64,000 nt of DNA from Bacteroidales bacterium (GCA_028689615.1 JAQVCV010000005.1:1-64000), one strand, 5' to 3'. Positions 45,674 through 54,127 are shown, counted from the stretch's first letter. Notes: generated by a model from the sequence alone, not told the origin. Made by a program: numbers and translations.

Positions 45674-46063
45674 CTATGCAAGCAATTTTTTCACTTCTGC
45701 CAATAAAGTTTGAGGTTGGACGGGCTTTTCGAGAAAAGCGTTCACAGGAAGCCATCTGGGATCTTTGGCCATCTCCTTCAGGTTGATGCCGGTGATGCTG
45801 TCAACACTTGTCAGCATAATGATAGGAAGTTTCTCGAATTCAGGATCTTTGCGTAATTCACGAGCCATTTCATAACCCTCCTGATCGGTATTCATCATAA
45901 CATCGAGGATGGCAAGATCGGGTTTTTCAGCACGTGCCTTGGCGAATCCTTCATATTTATCGCCGGCTGTTACCACTTTATATCCCTCTTTTTCGAGGAT
46001 AGCTTTCTGAATAAAGACGAAGTCAATATCGTCGTCAACCAACAGAATTTTATAGTCTTTCAT
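45674..46063 (-). CDS. Single-domain response regulator
   Basis: 129 residues from the ATG at 46061-46063; a longer frame adds 27 residues unlike a receiver domain. The acidic pocket D10-D12, the phospho-acceptor D54 (LAILDVMM), T85 and K113 are all present. There is no output domain, so it works by protein contact (CheY/Spo0F-like). It lies 86 bases after hydA on the same strand and may be co-transcribed with the hydrogenase. I infer a link to hydrogenase or redox control; the partner kinase is not in the window, unless one of the GHKL proteins at 50.5 or 53.4 kb is involved. Confidence 0.9.
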   Translation of the reverse strand: MKDYKILLVDDDIDFVFIQKAILEKEGYKVVTAGDKYEGFAKARAEKPDLAILDVMMNTDQEGYEMARELRKDPEFEKLPIIMLTSVDSITGINLKEMAKDPRWLPVNAFLEKPVQPQTLLAEVKKLLA

Positions 46064-46149
46064 GGTTATTCGGTAAAAATAATTGAGTATGAGTTTCTTG
46101 ATAAAGCCACCAGTCGGTTGAGCCGACTGGCGGCAAATATACATTTAAA

Positions 46150-47943
46150 TTAGTACCGTTTACGGGCTTTGTAGTGAGTATGCAGCAATTCGTGCGATTT
46201 ATGACCGAGCGGCTCACCCAGGAATTCCTGGTAAATTTGTGCCACTTCCGGATTTTCGTGCGATTTGCGTATAGGCATACCTTCATCCTCGGCATAAATA
46301 GCTTCAGCTCTCTTCTGCCGAATTTCAGGATTGGTAGGTATGGGCTGTCCGCCGCCACCCAAACATCCGCCCGGGCAGGCCATCACTTCGATGAAGTGAT
46401 ACACGGCTTTTCCGTCTTTAACCGCCTGCATCAGTTCACGGGCATTGGCAAGTCCGTGAGCGATAGCGCATTTCAATTCAACACCTTCCAGGAAACTCCA
46501 TTCAGGTTTTGTTCCGGCAATAGTAACCGAAGCCTCTTTAATCCCTTCCATACCACGAACCGGGGTAATGTTGAGGTTCTCGAAAGGCACTTCCTTACCG
46601 GTAACTATCTCCCATGCTGTGCGCAGGGCTGCTTCCATCACCCCACCGGTGGCACCAAAAATAACGGCTGCGCCTGTCGAATCGCCCATGAAACGGTCGT
46701 ATTCTTCATCTTCCAGCTTCATAAACTCGATACCAGCTTGTTTAATCATGATAGCCAGTTCACGGGTAGTAAGCACGTAGTCAACATCCTGGTAACCGCT
46801 GTCGCGCATTTCCGGACGCTGAGCCTCGTATTTCTTCGCGGTGCAAGGCATGATTGAAACCGAAACGATATCCTTCGGGTTGATGTTTTTCCTTTGTGCA
46901 TAGTATGTTTTTACCAGGGCACCAAACATCTGTTGTGGCGATTTGCAGGTAGAAACATTGGGGAGGTATTCGGGGAATGTGTGTTCAATAAACTTAATCC
47001 AGCCCGGCGAGCAAGAGGTAGTCATGGGTATGGCCACTTTCTCGTCGTTGTCAACCAGGGCTTTTTTCAAGCGGGTAAGCAATTCAGTACCCTCTTCCAT
47101 GATGGTAAGGTCGGCAGTAAAATCGGTATCGAGCACCGAATTGAAGCCCAGGCGACGCAATGCAGCCACCATTTTGCCTGTTACCCTCTCGCCCGGATCA
47201 AATCCAAGTTCTTCGCCAAGAGCAACCCTAACGGCAGGAGCTGTCTGAACAGCAACATGTTTTGACGGATCGTAGATAGCGTTCCAAACCTCATCAAGGT
47301 AGTTTCGTTCAACCAATGCACCAGTCGGGCAACGGTTGATACACTGTCCGCAGTTGGTGCAAACCACCTCGTGCATGGGTTTGTCGTAAAAACTCGAAAT
47401 TTTCATTTCATGACCCTTGTTGGCTACAGCCAGAGCGTTCACACCTTGCAATTCGGCGCAAGTACGCACGCAACGCTGGCAGCGGATACATTTCGAGTCG
47501 TCTTTCATGATAGATGGCGACGACTGGTCGATTGTGAAATGTTTTTCGGGAACAAGATCAAGATACATCTGGTTTCCGGTGCGGTATTCGTTGGCCAAAT
47601 CCTGCAATTCGCAGTTGCCATTTTTGTAACACTTGGTGCAATCGGCATTGTGCTCTGACAAGAGCAATTCAATGATGTTTTTACGTGCCTGGCGAACCTT
47701 CATGCTGTTGGTAAGAATTTGCATGTTTTCGCGAACAGGCACGGCGCATGAGGCTTGCAGCGTGCGCATACCAACCTGTTCTACCACGCACACGCGGCAA
47801 TTGCCGGCAATGCACAAATCTTCGTGGTAACAAAGGGTCGGAATCCTGATATTCAGTTTTCGGGCGGCAGCCAAAATGGTGGTGCCCTCTTCTACTGTAA
47901 CGGGGATATTATTAATGGTGAGATTGATCATTTTTTGTGTCAT
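46150..47943 (-). CDS. hydA: [FeFe]-hydrogenase catalytic subunit HydA, copy 1
   Basis: 597 residues. Order: [2Fe-2S] ferredoxin-like domain (C38, C49, C52, C66), His-ligated [4Fe-4S] (H98, C102, C105, C111), two [4Fe-4S] sites (C152-C162, C195-C205), then the H-cluster domain with L1 TSCSPGW (310-316), L2 MPCTAKKYE (C367) and L3 EVMACPGGCLGGGGQP (C523, C527). The small HydE-type end domain is present. In L1 the second Cys is Ser312, and STCKSPQQ carries an extra Cys333. With HydB and HydC it would reduce protons with NADH. First base of the gene is 24 bases after hydB. Confidence 0.95.
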   Translation of the reverse strand: MTQKMINLTINNIPVTVEEGTTILAAARKLNIRIPTLCYHEDLCIAGNCRVCVVEQVGMRTLQASCAVPVRENMQILTNSMKVRQARKNIIELLLSEHNADCTKCYKNGNCELQDLANEYRTGNQMYLDLVPEKHFTIDQSSPSIMKDDSKCIRCQRCVRTCAELQGVNALAVANKGHEMKISSFYDKPMHEVVCTNCGQCINRCPTGALVERNYLDEVWNAIYDPSKHVAVQTAPAVRVALGEELGFDPGERVTGKMVAALRRLGFNSVLDTDFTADLTIMEEGTELLTRLKKALVDNDEKVAIPMTTSCSPGWIKFIEHTFPEYLPNVSTCKSPQQMFGALVKTYYAQRKNINPKDIVSVSIMPCTAKKYEAQRPEMRDSGYQDVDYVLTTRELAIMIKQAGIEFMKLEDEEYDRFMGDSTGAAVIFGATGGVMEAALRTAWEIVTGKEVPFENLNITPVRGMEGIKEASVTIAGTKPEWSFLEGVELKCAIAHGLANARELMQAVKDGKAVYHFIEVMACPGGCLGGGGQPIPTNPEIRQKRAEAIYAEDEGMPIRKSHENPEVAQIYQEFLGEPLGHKSHELLHTHYKARKRY

Positions 47944-47967
47944 TTCTCAGTCTCCTTGATTTTTAGG

Positions 47968-49131
47968 TTAGTAAACTATTTCTTCTCTGAAATTTTCAAC
48001 AATCGAAACGAAGGCATTACCAACCGACTGTCCAAGGCCGCATTTGGATGCGTAGCGCATGGTTTCGGCCAATTTCACCAACTCGTCGAGGTAGGTTGCA
48101 GGGCGTTCTCTGCGCTTCACTGCCATGATGCCTTTGAGCAATTGCTGGCAACCAACGCGGCATGGGGTACATTGCCCGCACGACTCTTCCTGGAAGAAAT
48201 CGAGGTAATTGTGCAGCACATTATACATGGATCGGGAACTGTTAAAAATTTTCATCGATCCACCAGTAGGGATTCCTTCGAAACCAATGATGGTTTCTTT
48301 GAACTTTTTGCGAGGGACGCAAAAACCGGATGCTCCACCTACCTGAACGGCTTTGGTATCGCCATCGCCAAACTCTTCAACAAAGTCGGCAAGTGACATT
48401 CCCAATTCCAACTCGAAAATTCCCTCTTTAGCGCAATCGCCCGAGATGGAAAAAAGTTTCATTCCACGGCTGCTGTCGGTTCCCAATTTCTTGTATTCCT
48501 GGTAACCGATTTCAGCAATAATAACGGTATTTACAAAGGTTTCCACATTGTTTACCACGGTAGGTTTTCCAAGGTATCCGTCGGTAACAGGGAAAGGGGG
48601 TTTGTTGCGGGGTTCACCGCGTTTGCCCTCCATTGATTCGATCAAAGCGGTTTCTTCGCCACACACATAAGCACCGCTGCCAAAGCGAAGAGCCAGTGTG
48701 AAATCGAGGCCGGCAGTTTTTAGTTCCTGATTCATGGCATCCATCATCTGCTGAAGTTTGGGAGCCAGGAAACGGTACTCGGCACGCAGGTATATAAATC
48801 CCTCGTTTGCACCAACAATATAGCCGCACAAAGCCATTCCTGTAAGCACTTTCCCAGCTACACGATCCAATATTTCACGATCTTTAAAGGTACCGGGTTC
48901 GCCCTCGTCGGCGTTGCAGATCACATATTTTTTATCGCCCTGAGCTTCTTTTGCCAGTTTCCACTTCAAACCGGTAAGAAAACCAGCGCCGCCGCGCCCC
49001 TTCAGCCCCGAGTCGATCAATTCGAGAATGAAGTCATCTTTATCTTTCGACATTATTTTCTTAATCAGGTCGATGCGATTGCTTTCAGGCCTGAAGATAT
49101 AGTCAACTCTTGATAGTTTATTCGATTCCAT
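47968..49131 (-). CDS. hydB: Hydrogenase NADH-binding subunit HydB, core-only form
   Basis: 387 residues, NuoF-like. The NADH/FMN core is intact (GLKGRGGAGFLTGLKW, CNADEGEPGTFKDR, GAYVCGEETALIESMEG) and the [4Fe-4S] site is CGQCTPCRVG with a later Cys. It lacks both the N-terminal thioredoxin-like [2Fe-2S] domain and the C-terminal two-[4Fe-4S] ferredoxin domain that the second copy (54633-56426) has. I recall that this short form is associated with NADH-dependent, non-bifurcating hydrogenases in syntrophs, so this enzyme may use NADH alone. Middle gene of the leftward hydC-hydB-hydA operon. Confidence 0.92.
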   Translation of the reverse strand: MESNKLSRVDYIFRPESNRIDLIKKIMSKDKDDFILELIDSGLKGRGGAGFLTGLKWKLAKEAQGDKKYVICNADEGEPGTFKDREILDRVAGKVLTGMALCGYIVGANEGFIYLRAEYRFLAPKLQQMMDAMNQELKTAGLDFTLALRFGSGAYVCGEETALIESMEGKRGEPRNKPPFPVTDGYLGKPTVVNNVETFVNTVIIAEIGYQEYKKLGTDSSRGMKLFSISGDCAKEGIFELELGMSLADFVEEFGDGDTKAVQVGGASGFCVPRKKFKETIIGFEGIPTGGSMKIFNSSRSMYNVLHNYLDFFQEESCGQCTPCRVGCQQLLKGIMAVKRRERPATYLDELVKLAETMRYASKCGLGQSVGNAFVSIVENFREEIVY

Positions 49132-49165
49132 AGGTGAATGTATTTTTCAGTTATCGAAACTGGGT

Positions 49166-49630
49166 TTATTTATGCATGTAGCTTTCGATGATTTCAATAG
49201 CCTTACCGGAGGTGAGCTCGGTAAAAACTTCATTGTTGATGAGCATCGCGGGGCCTTTATGGCACCAGCCAAGGCAGTTGGTAGTGAGCAGGGTGAACTT
49301 TTTGTCGGGTGTGGTTTCGCCAACTTTAATTTTCAGAGTGTCCTCGATGGCGCGCAAGAGAGCCTCTTTGCCCTTCATGTCGCAAACAATGGTTTTGCAT
49401 ACCCTGATGATGAATTCACCCATTTCGCGGGTTTCGATAAAAGAATAAAAAGAAGCGGTGCCATACACTTCGGCAGCCGACAAATCGAGTTCCCTGGCTA
49501 CATTGACCATGGTTTCGTCGTTGATGTAACTCTTCACTTCTACAATTTCTTGCAGAATTGGCATCAGCGATTCACGGCTTCGACCGTGTTTGTCGGCAAG
49601 TTCTTTTACAAAGTTTTCTGTGTTCGACAT
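49166..49630 (-). CDS. hydC: Hydrogenase [2Fe-2S] subunit HydC (NuoE-like), copy 1
   Basis: 154 residues, thioredoxin-like [2Fe-2S] protein of the NuoE family. Ligands are CKTIVC (Cx4C) and CLGWC (Cx3C). Helical N-terminus and AEVYGTASFYSF are typical. It passes electrons between the flavin subunit HydB and HydA. It is the first gene of the leftward operon, with GGAGG-type ribosome binding sequence (TGGAGGATAA) directly before the ATG, and lies downstream of a control region with Rex-like operators. Confidence 0.93.
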   Translation of the reverse strand: MSNTENFVKELADKHGRSRESLMPILQEIVEVKSYINDETMVNVARELDLSAAEVYGTASFYSFIETREMGEFIIRVCKTIVCDMKGKEALLRAIEDTLKIKVGETTPDKKFTLLTTNCLGWCHKGPAMLINNEVFTELTSGKAIEIIESYMHK

Positions 49631-49691
49631 TTATCCTCCATTTGTTAATTAGGTGTAACTTAATTCTTTACTGATTTTGTAACAAGCTACA

Positions 49692-49709
49692 CTGTTAATT
49701 GAATAACAA
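49692..49709. promoter_or_regulatory. Rex-like operator 1
   Basis: CTGTTAATTGAATAACAA: two mismatches to TTGTTAA-N4-TTAACAA. Sits at the likely transcription start of hydC. Confidence 0.5.
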
Positions 49710-49716
49710 TGCGGGT

Positions 49717-49724
49717 CAAAAGTA
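49717..49724 (-). promoter_or_regulatory. -7 box for the leftward hyd operon
   Basis: Reads TACTTTTG on the minus strand (TAnnTTTG); a TTG lies about 21 bases upstream at 49746-49748. Leader would be about 80 nt. Confidence 0.5.
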
Positions 49725-49824
49725 TTGTTTCCTTTGAATACCGGTCAATATGAGTGAATTCTTTTTGCTGTTGTTTCAATAATTTTAAATTAGTCTAAAT
49801 AACAAATTTTCACCTCCTCCTTGT

Positions 49825-49842
49825 TTGTTAATTAGTTAACAA
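49825..49842. promoter_or_regulatory. Rex-like operator 2 (perfect)
   Basis: TTGTTAATTAGTTAACAA is a perfect match to TTGTTAA-N4-TTAACAA, the Rex consensus of clostridia-type organisms. Lies midway between the divergent hyd genes. Confidence 0.72.
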
Positions 49843-49909
49843 TACGACAGAAAAAAATGCAAATACAAACTGTCGGAACGAAGTTTTTTTTAATGTTAAC
49901 CAAATAACA

Positions 49910-49927
49910 GTGTTATTTTTATAACAA
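49910..49927. promoter_or_regulatory. Rex-like operator 3
   Basis: GTGTTATTTTTATAACAA keeps the same 7-4-7 layout (GTGTTAT, ATAACAA) and lies upstream of the rightward -7 box. Confidence 0.5.
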
Positions 49928-49954
49928 ATAAAGCACTGCATAGCATCTTTGTTG

Positions 49955-49962
49955 TATCTTTG
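49955..49962 (+). promoter_or_regulatory. -7 box for the rightward regulatory module
   Basis: TATCTTTG, exact TAnnTTTG, 50 bases before the DRTGG gene. Confidence 0.6.
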
Positions 49963-50011
49963 CGCGCAGATTCATACAGACTTTCACCACCAAAAGTAAA
50001 CGATATAATCT

Positions 50012-50356
50012 ATGAAGATCAGTGAAATTGCCAGTCATTTAGGGGCAGTTGTAGTTTGTGGCCGCGACAATGCCGACCGTGACGTTGAATTCGGATTTGC
50101 GTCAGACCTGATGAGCGATGTGTTGACTCTTGAGACCGACAACCTGGTGCTGCTAACCGGACTTGCCAACAATCAGGCAGTAAGAACAGCTGAAATGAGC
50201 GACATCCCTTGCATCATTTTTGTCAGGAATAAAAAAGTAACGCAAGAGATGATAGAACTAGCCACAGAAAGCAACATCACCCTCATCGAATATCCTTTTT
50301 CGATGTTTAAGGCCGTGGTGCAACTCTCAAAGGCAGGAATAAAGCCCGTTTTTTAA
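50012..50356 (+). CDS. DRTGG-domain protein, copy 1
   Basis: 114 residues. It matches the DRTGG domain, first seen beside HPr kinase and phosphotransacetylase domains: DVEFGFASDLMSDVLTLE, then LTGLANNQAVRTAEMSDIPCIIFVRNK. Its biochemical role is unknown; some relatives bind nucleotides. It heads the hydrogenase-associated module. The 172 bases to the next gene contain no other frame. A second, related copy lies at 52356, flanking the H-cluster protein. Confidence 0.85.
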   Translation: MKISEIASHLGAVVVCGRDNADRDVEFGFASDLMSDVLTLETDNLVLLTGLANNQAVRTAEMSDIPCIIFVRNKKVTQEMIELATESNITLIEYPFSMFKAVVQLSKAGIKPVF

Positions 50357-50528
50357 CCGTTGGTGATCTGATGACAGAAATCAGCCAACGGATGATGAAC
50401 ACAAATTCAAAATCCAAGCAACTGATCATCAGACCAATCCAATATCAGTGTTCACAGAATACCGATAACACAGATGTTTTCTCCCCATTTTTTCGGATAA
50501 TTGTTCTCGAATTCTAAGCCTCTACACC

Positions 50529-50960
50529 ATGTTATTCGATTTTGAAATTCAGGGTGGCGATTTTGCCACAGCCGGGAACGCCTCCAGTCAGATTAAGAAG
50601 ATACTGAAGCAGTTAAATGTTGATCACCGCGACATTAAGCGAATTGTTGTAGCCCTTTACGAGGCCGAGGTAAACGTAGTGGCTCATGCTTTTGGAGGAA
50701 AAATTTCGGCTGAGATCAATACCACCGAAGTGAGGATTAGACTGGTGGACGAAGGACCTGGCATCCCCGACATTGAATTGGCCATGCAACAGGGCTACTC
50801 AACAGCTTCACCTGAAGTGAGAGAAATGGGGTTTGGAGCGGGGATGGGTTTACCAAACATGAAGAAGAACACCGATGAAATGCATATCACATCAGTTGTT
50901 GATGAAGGAACAACCGTTGAACTTATCTTTTTTTTAAACCAAACGCCACCTAATCACTAA
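50529..50960 (+). CDS. RsbW-like GHKL ATPase (anti-sigma-factor-type kinase)
   Basis: 143 residues. GHKL motifs are visible: N box ALYEAEVNVVAHAF, G1 VDEGPGIPD and G2 GFGAGMGLPNMKK. The size and order match RsbW/SpoIIAB-type serine kinases that bind sigma or anti-anti-sigma partners. No sigma or STAS gene is adjacent, so the partner may be the H-cluster protein, whose gene starts 4 bases later. I infer that it relays a redox or H2 signal. Confidence 0.87.
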   Translation: MLFDFEIQGGDFATAGNASSQIKKILKQLNVDHRDIKRIVVALYEAEVNVVAHAFGGKISAEINTTEVRIRLVDEGPGIPDIELAMQQGYSTASPEVREMGFGAGMGLPNMKKNTDEMHITSVVDEGTTVELIFFLNQTPPNH

Positions 50961-50963
50961 CGG

Positions 50964-52328
50964 ATGGAAAACAAATTCTTTCACCATGCATTGAAAGTGC
51001 GCGATGACCAGTGCATTGGCTGTACCCACTGCATGACCGTTTGCCCCACGGAAGCCATAAGGGTGCGAAATGGCAAAGCCGTAATCATCGACGACCGTTG
51101 TGTCGATTGCGGAATGTGCCTCAGAAGCTGCCCCGTTAAAGCCATCCATATTGAACACGACGACTTTAGCCGCATTTTCGATTTTAAGCAACGGATTGCC
51201 CTGGTGCCATCGGTACTCATCGGTCAGTTTCCTGAAGAGATTTCTGTAACTCAAATTTACAGCGTGTTGATGGAGCTTGGTTTCACGGCTGTGTATGAAG
51301 TGGAACACGGCGTGGAGATTCTTCAACATGCCATGCGCAGGTTCATGGCACAACAGGGGCAATCAAAACCGGTCATCTCTTCCTTCTGTCCGGCTGTTGT
51401 CAGGCTTATCCAGGTCAGATTTCCGGCTCTTACCGAAAACATCATGCTGCTCAAGCCCCCTCTCGATATTGCTGCCCACCATATCAAAAAGCTTTACACC
51501 GATCAAGGTATTGAAGGTCATGAAATTGGGATATTCTACATCACTCCCTGTGCAGCAAAAATAGCTGCAATCAAATCGCCCGTTGGCGAAGAACGATCGC
51601 CTATCTCCGGTGTGATCAACATGGATTTCATCTTCAACAAAATATTCAGATCCATCAAACAAGGTGGCAAGAATGAAGCCTGTTTGCTACCCGAAATCAA
51701 TCCGCTCACCAAAGAAGGGGTGATGTGGAGCCTTACTCACGGTGAAGCTTCACAAGCTCAGGGCAGATGTCTGGCTATTGACGAAATTCACAACGTGATG
51801 GATTTCCTTGAAAAAATTGAGAACGACGAAATCACCGATATTGATTTTCTGGAGCTCAGAGCCTGCGACGAAAGCTGCGCAGGAGGTGTGCTGGCGGCTG
51901 CCAACCGTTTTCTGACGGTAGAAAGAATGAAGAAACGGGCCAAAAACCAACCTTCGATACACGACCAAACTGCCGAAAACCACCCTCAGGCCATTTCAAA
52001 TTATGAGCAATACTTACTGCAGAATATTTCAATAGAAGAGGTTAACCCACGTAGCATGCTCAAACTCGACGAAGACATGTCGGAAGCCATGCGAAAGATG
52101 AACCAGCGCAACAAGCTCATGAACGTGCTACCCAAAGTTGACTGCGGTGCCTGCGGTGCACCGGGTTGCCAGGCCCTGGCCGAGGATATCGTGCAGGGCA
52201 AGGCAGGCATTGAACAATGCTTCTTTATCAGAAACAGACAACTGACTGCCGGACAATTAGACATGGCAGGATCGACTGCTATCATTCAAAAAATCTGGGG
52301 AAACAAAAAACTTAAAAATACCGATTAA
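50964..52328 (+). CDS. H-cluster-domain protein, probable sensory [FeFe]-hydrogenase homologue
   Basis: 454 residues. Two [4Fe-4S] motifs (C17IGCTHC..C27; C46VDCGMC..C56), then a reduced [FeFe]-hydrogenase large-subunit domain with four H-cluster cubane ligands: C142 (SSFCPAVV), C196 (TPCAAK), C301 and C305 (RACDESCAGG). F141 replaces the Cys that relays protons in active enzymes (TSCCP). A C-terminal [4Fe-4S] domain (CGACGAPGC.. C419) resembles that of RnfB-like or sensory proteins. No PAS domain is present. The neighbours (GHKL ATPases, DRTGG, PHP) suggest signalling, not catalysis. Whether a diiron subsite is carried is unknown. Confidence 0.88.
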   Translation: MENKFFHHALKVRDDQCIGCTHCMTVCPTEAIRVRNGKAVIIDDRCVDCGMCLRSCPVKAIHIEHDDFSRIFDFKQRIALVPSVLIGQFPEEISVTQIYSVLMELGFTAVYEVEHGVEILQHAMRRFMAQQGQSKPVISSFCPAVVRLIQVRFPALTENIMLLKPPLDIAAHHIKKLYTDQGIEGHEIGIFYITPCAAKIAAIKSPVGEERSPISGVINMDFIFNKIFRSIKQGGKNEACLLPEINPLTKEGVMWSLTHGEASQAQGRCLAIDEIHNVMDFLEKIENDEITDIDFLELRACDESCAGGVLAAANRFLTVERMKKRAKNQPSIHDQTAENHPQAISNYEQYLLQNISIEEVNPRSMLKLDEDMSEAMRKMNQRNKLMNVLPKVDCGACGAPGCQALAEDIVQGKAGIEQCFFIRNRQLTAGQLDMAGSTAIIQKIWGNKKLKNTD

Positions 52329-52355
52329 TCAGAAAACCAAATAAATACCACTACC

Positions 52356-52688
52356 ATGATCGTTAAAGAAATTGTTGAGAAACTCAATTTAACTGTACAT
52401 TCCGGCGAAGCAGGTCTCAGCAGGGAGATCACCGGAGGTTACACTTCCGACCTGCTCAGCGATGTAATGGGCAACTGCGATGCAGGCAAAATCTGGATAA
52501 CCTTGCAAACCCATAAAAACGTGATGGCCATAGCCTCACTTAAAGACATAGCAGCCGTAATTCTGATTAAAGATTTAAAGCCAGAGACTGATATGGCAGC
52601 TCAAAGTGAAACAGAAGAGATTCCGGTGCTTGGCACCTCCCTGCCCGCCTTCGAGCTCACGGGGCAACTCTACGAATTGCTCAAGTAA
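52356..52688 (+). CDS. DRTGG-domain protein, copy 2
   Basis: 110 residues, related to the 50012 gene: LTVHSGEAGLSREITGGYTSDLLSDVM and WITLQTHKNVMAIASLKDIAAVILI. It retains an ITGGYTSD stretch closer to the DRTGG signature than copy 1. It lies 27 bases after the H-cluster gene and 12 bases before the PHP gene, so it is part of the same operon. Function unknown. Confidence 0.85.
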   Translation: MIVKEIVEKLNLTVHSGEAGLSREITGGYTSDLLSDVMGNCDAGKIWITLQTHKNVMAIASLKDIAAVILIKDLKPETDMAAQSETEEIPVLGTSLPAFELTGQLYELLK

Positions 52689-52700
52689 TTCAGTTGTAGC

Positions 52701-53444
52701 ATGGCTCTTTTTCGTGCCGATCTGCACATTCACACGGTTTTATCACCTTGTGGCGACCTTTCGATGAGCCCGTCGGCCATTGTTGATGCAGCATTGGAAC
52801 GAAACATACAAATCATTGCCATTACTGATCACAACAGCACCCTTCAGGCTCCCCTGATCAAGCAAATAGGCGAACAAAGAGGGCTTGCAGTTTGGATGGG
52901 AGCCGAGGTTACCACCCGCGAAGAGGCTCATTGCGTGGTGCTCATGCCCGATGAGACCAACCTTAGCCAGTTGCAACAATACCTCGAATACCATTTGATA
53001 AAGGTTGAAAACAATGTGGATAAATTTGGCTATCAGCTTGTAGTTGACCATGACGAAAACATTGTTCAGGAGTATCCCTGGCTCCTGATAACGGCCATCA
53101 ACCAATCGATAGACGAGATAGCGAAATTTGTGCACGACCGTGGCGGGGTATTCATACCCGCCCACGTCACCCGCCCCATGTTCAGTCTGGTGAGCCAACT
53201 TGGCTTTATTCCGCCTGATTTGCCTGCCGATGCGCTGGAACTCTCAAAACACACCACTTACGATGAGTTTGTCAAAGGTCATGGACGACACAACAAGCTT
53301 CCAATTGTCAGAAGCAGTGATGCCCATTATATAGCAGATATAGGATCTGTGTTCACCAACCTCGAGTTGGAAACAACCCTTTTTGAAGAGTTTAAGCTGG
53401 CACTCAAAGCCATTGACGGACGAAGAATCATAAACCAATCTTGA
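52701..53444 (+). CDS. PHP-domain metal-dependent phosphoesterase
   Basis: 247 residues. Metal-binding motifs of the PHP superfamily are in place: DLHIHTVLSPCGDL (about 6-19), ITDHNS, EVTTREEAH, PAHVTRP and SSDAHY. It should hydrolyse a small phosphoester or nucleotide. In similar gene clusters of Firmicutes a PHP protein lies between DRTGG and GHKL genes, as here. I infer that it makes or destroys a signalling nucleotide for the module. Its stop lies 2 bases before the next ATG. Confidence 0.9.
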   Translation: MALFRADLHIHTVLSPCGDLSMSPSAIVDAALERNIQIIAITDHNSTLQAPLIKQIGEQRGLAVWMGAEVTTREEAHCVVLMPDETNLSQLQQYLEYHLIKVENNVDKFGYQLVVDHDENIVQEYPWLLITAINQSIDEIAKFVHDRGGVFIPAHVTRPMFSLVSQLGFIPPDLPADALELSKHTTYDEFVKGHGRHNKLPIVRSSDAHYIADIGSVFTNLELETTLFEEFKLALKAIDGRRIINQS

Positions 53445-53446
53445 TT

Positions 53447-53995
53447 ATGAAAGAATTAGCATTACACATTCTCGACATTGTCAACAATTCGATCACGGCC
53501 CGGGCAACCCACATCACCATAGCCATTGAAGAAAACCTGTCGCGCGATTCCTACCTGATTAAAGTGATTGACAATGGTAAAGGCATTGAAGCTGACATGA
53601 TTGACAAAGTAACCGACCCTTTTATCACCTCACGTACAACGAGGAAAGTTGGTCTGGGACTATCGCTGCTTAAGCAAAATGCCGAGCGGACAGGAGGGTA
53701 TCTTCGGTTGGAATCAACGCCCGGCAAGGGAACTACCGTTGAATGTTGTTTAGGGCTAAGCAATTTCGACAGGCCGGCCATTGGCGACATATCAGGGGTT
53801 GTGGCCATGTTGGCCGGCTCTTTTACCGATATTGATTTCGTTTATTCGCACCATACGGATGTTGGCCAATACCTTTTCGATACAAAAGAAATAAAAAATG
53901 CACTTGACGGAGTTCCTATCACCGATCCGTCGGTCAGAAGATTTTTGGTTGAGATGATAGACGAAAATCTTGCAGAAATCAAAATTATTCGCTAG
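53447..53995 (+). CDS. GHKL ATPase (histidine-kinase-like ATP-binding protein)
   Basis: 182 residues from the ATG at 53447. N box HILDIVNNSITA, G1 VIDNGKGIEADM, F box DPFITSRTT and G2 VGLGLSLLKQNAERTGG are all present, followed by TPGKGTTVE. No phospho-accepting His domain is present, so it is a stand-alone ATPase/kinase, not a complete sensor kinase. It closes the regulatory module; a 223-base control region with a Rex-like site separates it from the second hydrogenase operon. Confidence 0.88.
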   Translation: MKELALHILDIVNNSITARATHITIAIEENLSRDSYLIKVIDNGKGIEADMIDKVTDPFITSRTTRKVGLGLSLLKQNAERTGGYLRLESTPGKGTTVECCLGLSNFDRPAIGDISGVVAMLAGSFTDIDFVYSHHTDVGQYLFDTKEIKNALDGVPITDPSVRRFLVEMIDENLAEIKIIR

Positions 53996-54055
53996 TTTTA
54001 ACCCACTGAAAAATAACAGGATATAACCATTCTTATTTAGAATGATTATAAATTT

Positions 54056-54073
54056 TTGTTATTCGATTCACAA
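54056..54073. promoter_or_regulatory. Rex-like operator 4
   Basis: TTGTTATTCGATTCACAA: right half matches TTCACAA exactly, left half has one mismatch to TTGTTAA. Lies 22 bases upstream of the promoter of the second hyd operon. Confidence 0.6.
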
Positions 54074-54095
54074 TGTTATAATTTTCACATCAAAA

Positions 54096-54127
54096 TTTGT
54101 TCAGGTATTGATTTAGAACTAATTTTG
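54096..54127 (+). promoter_or_regulatory. Promoter of the second hydrogenase operon
   Basis: TTTG at 54096-54099, 20 bases, TAATTTTG at 54120-54127. Both boxes match the phylum consensus. Leader about 85 nt. Confidence 0.65.
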
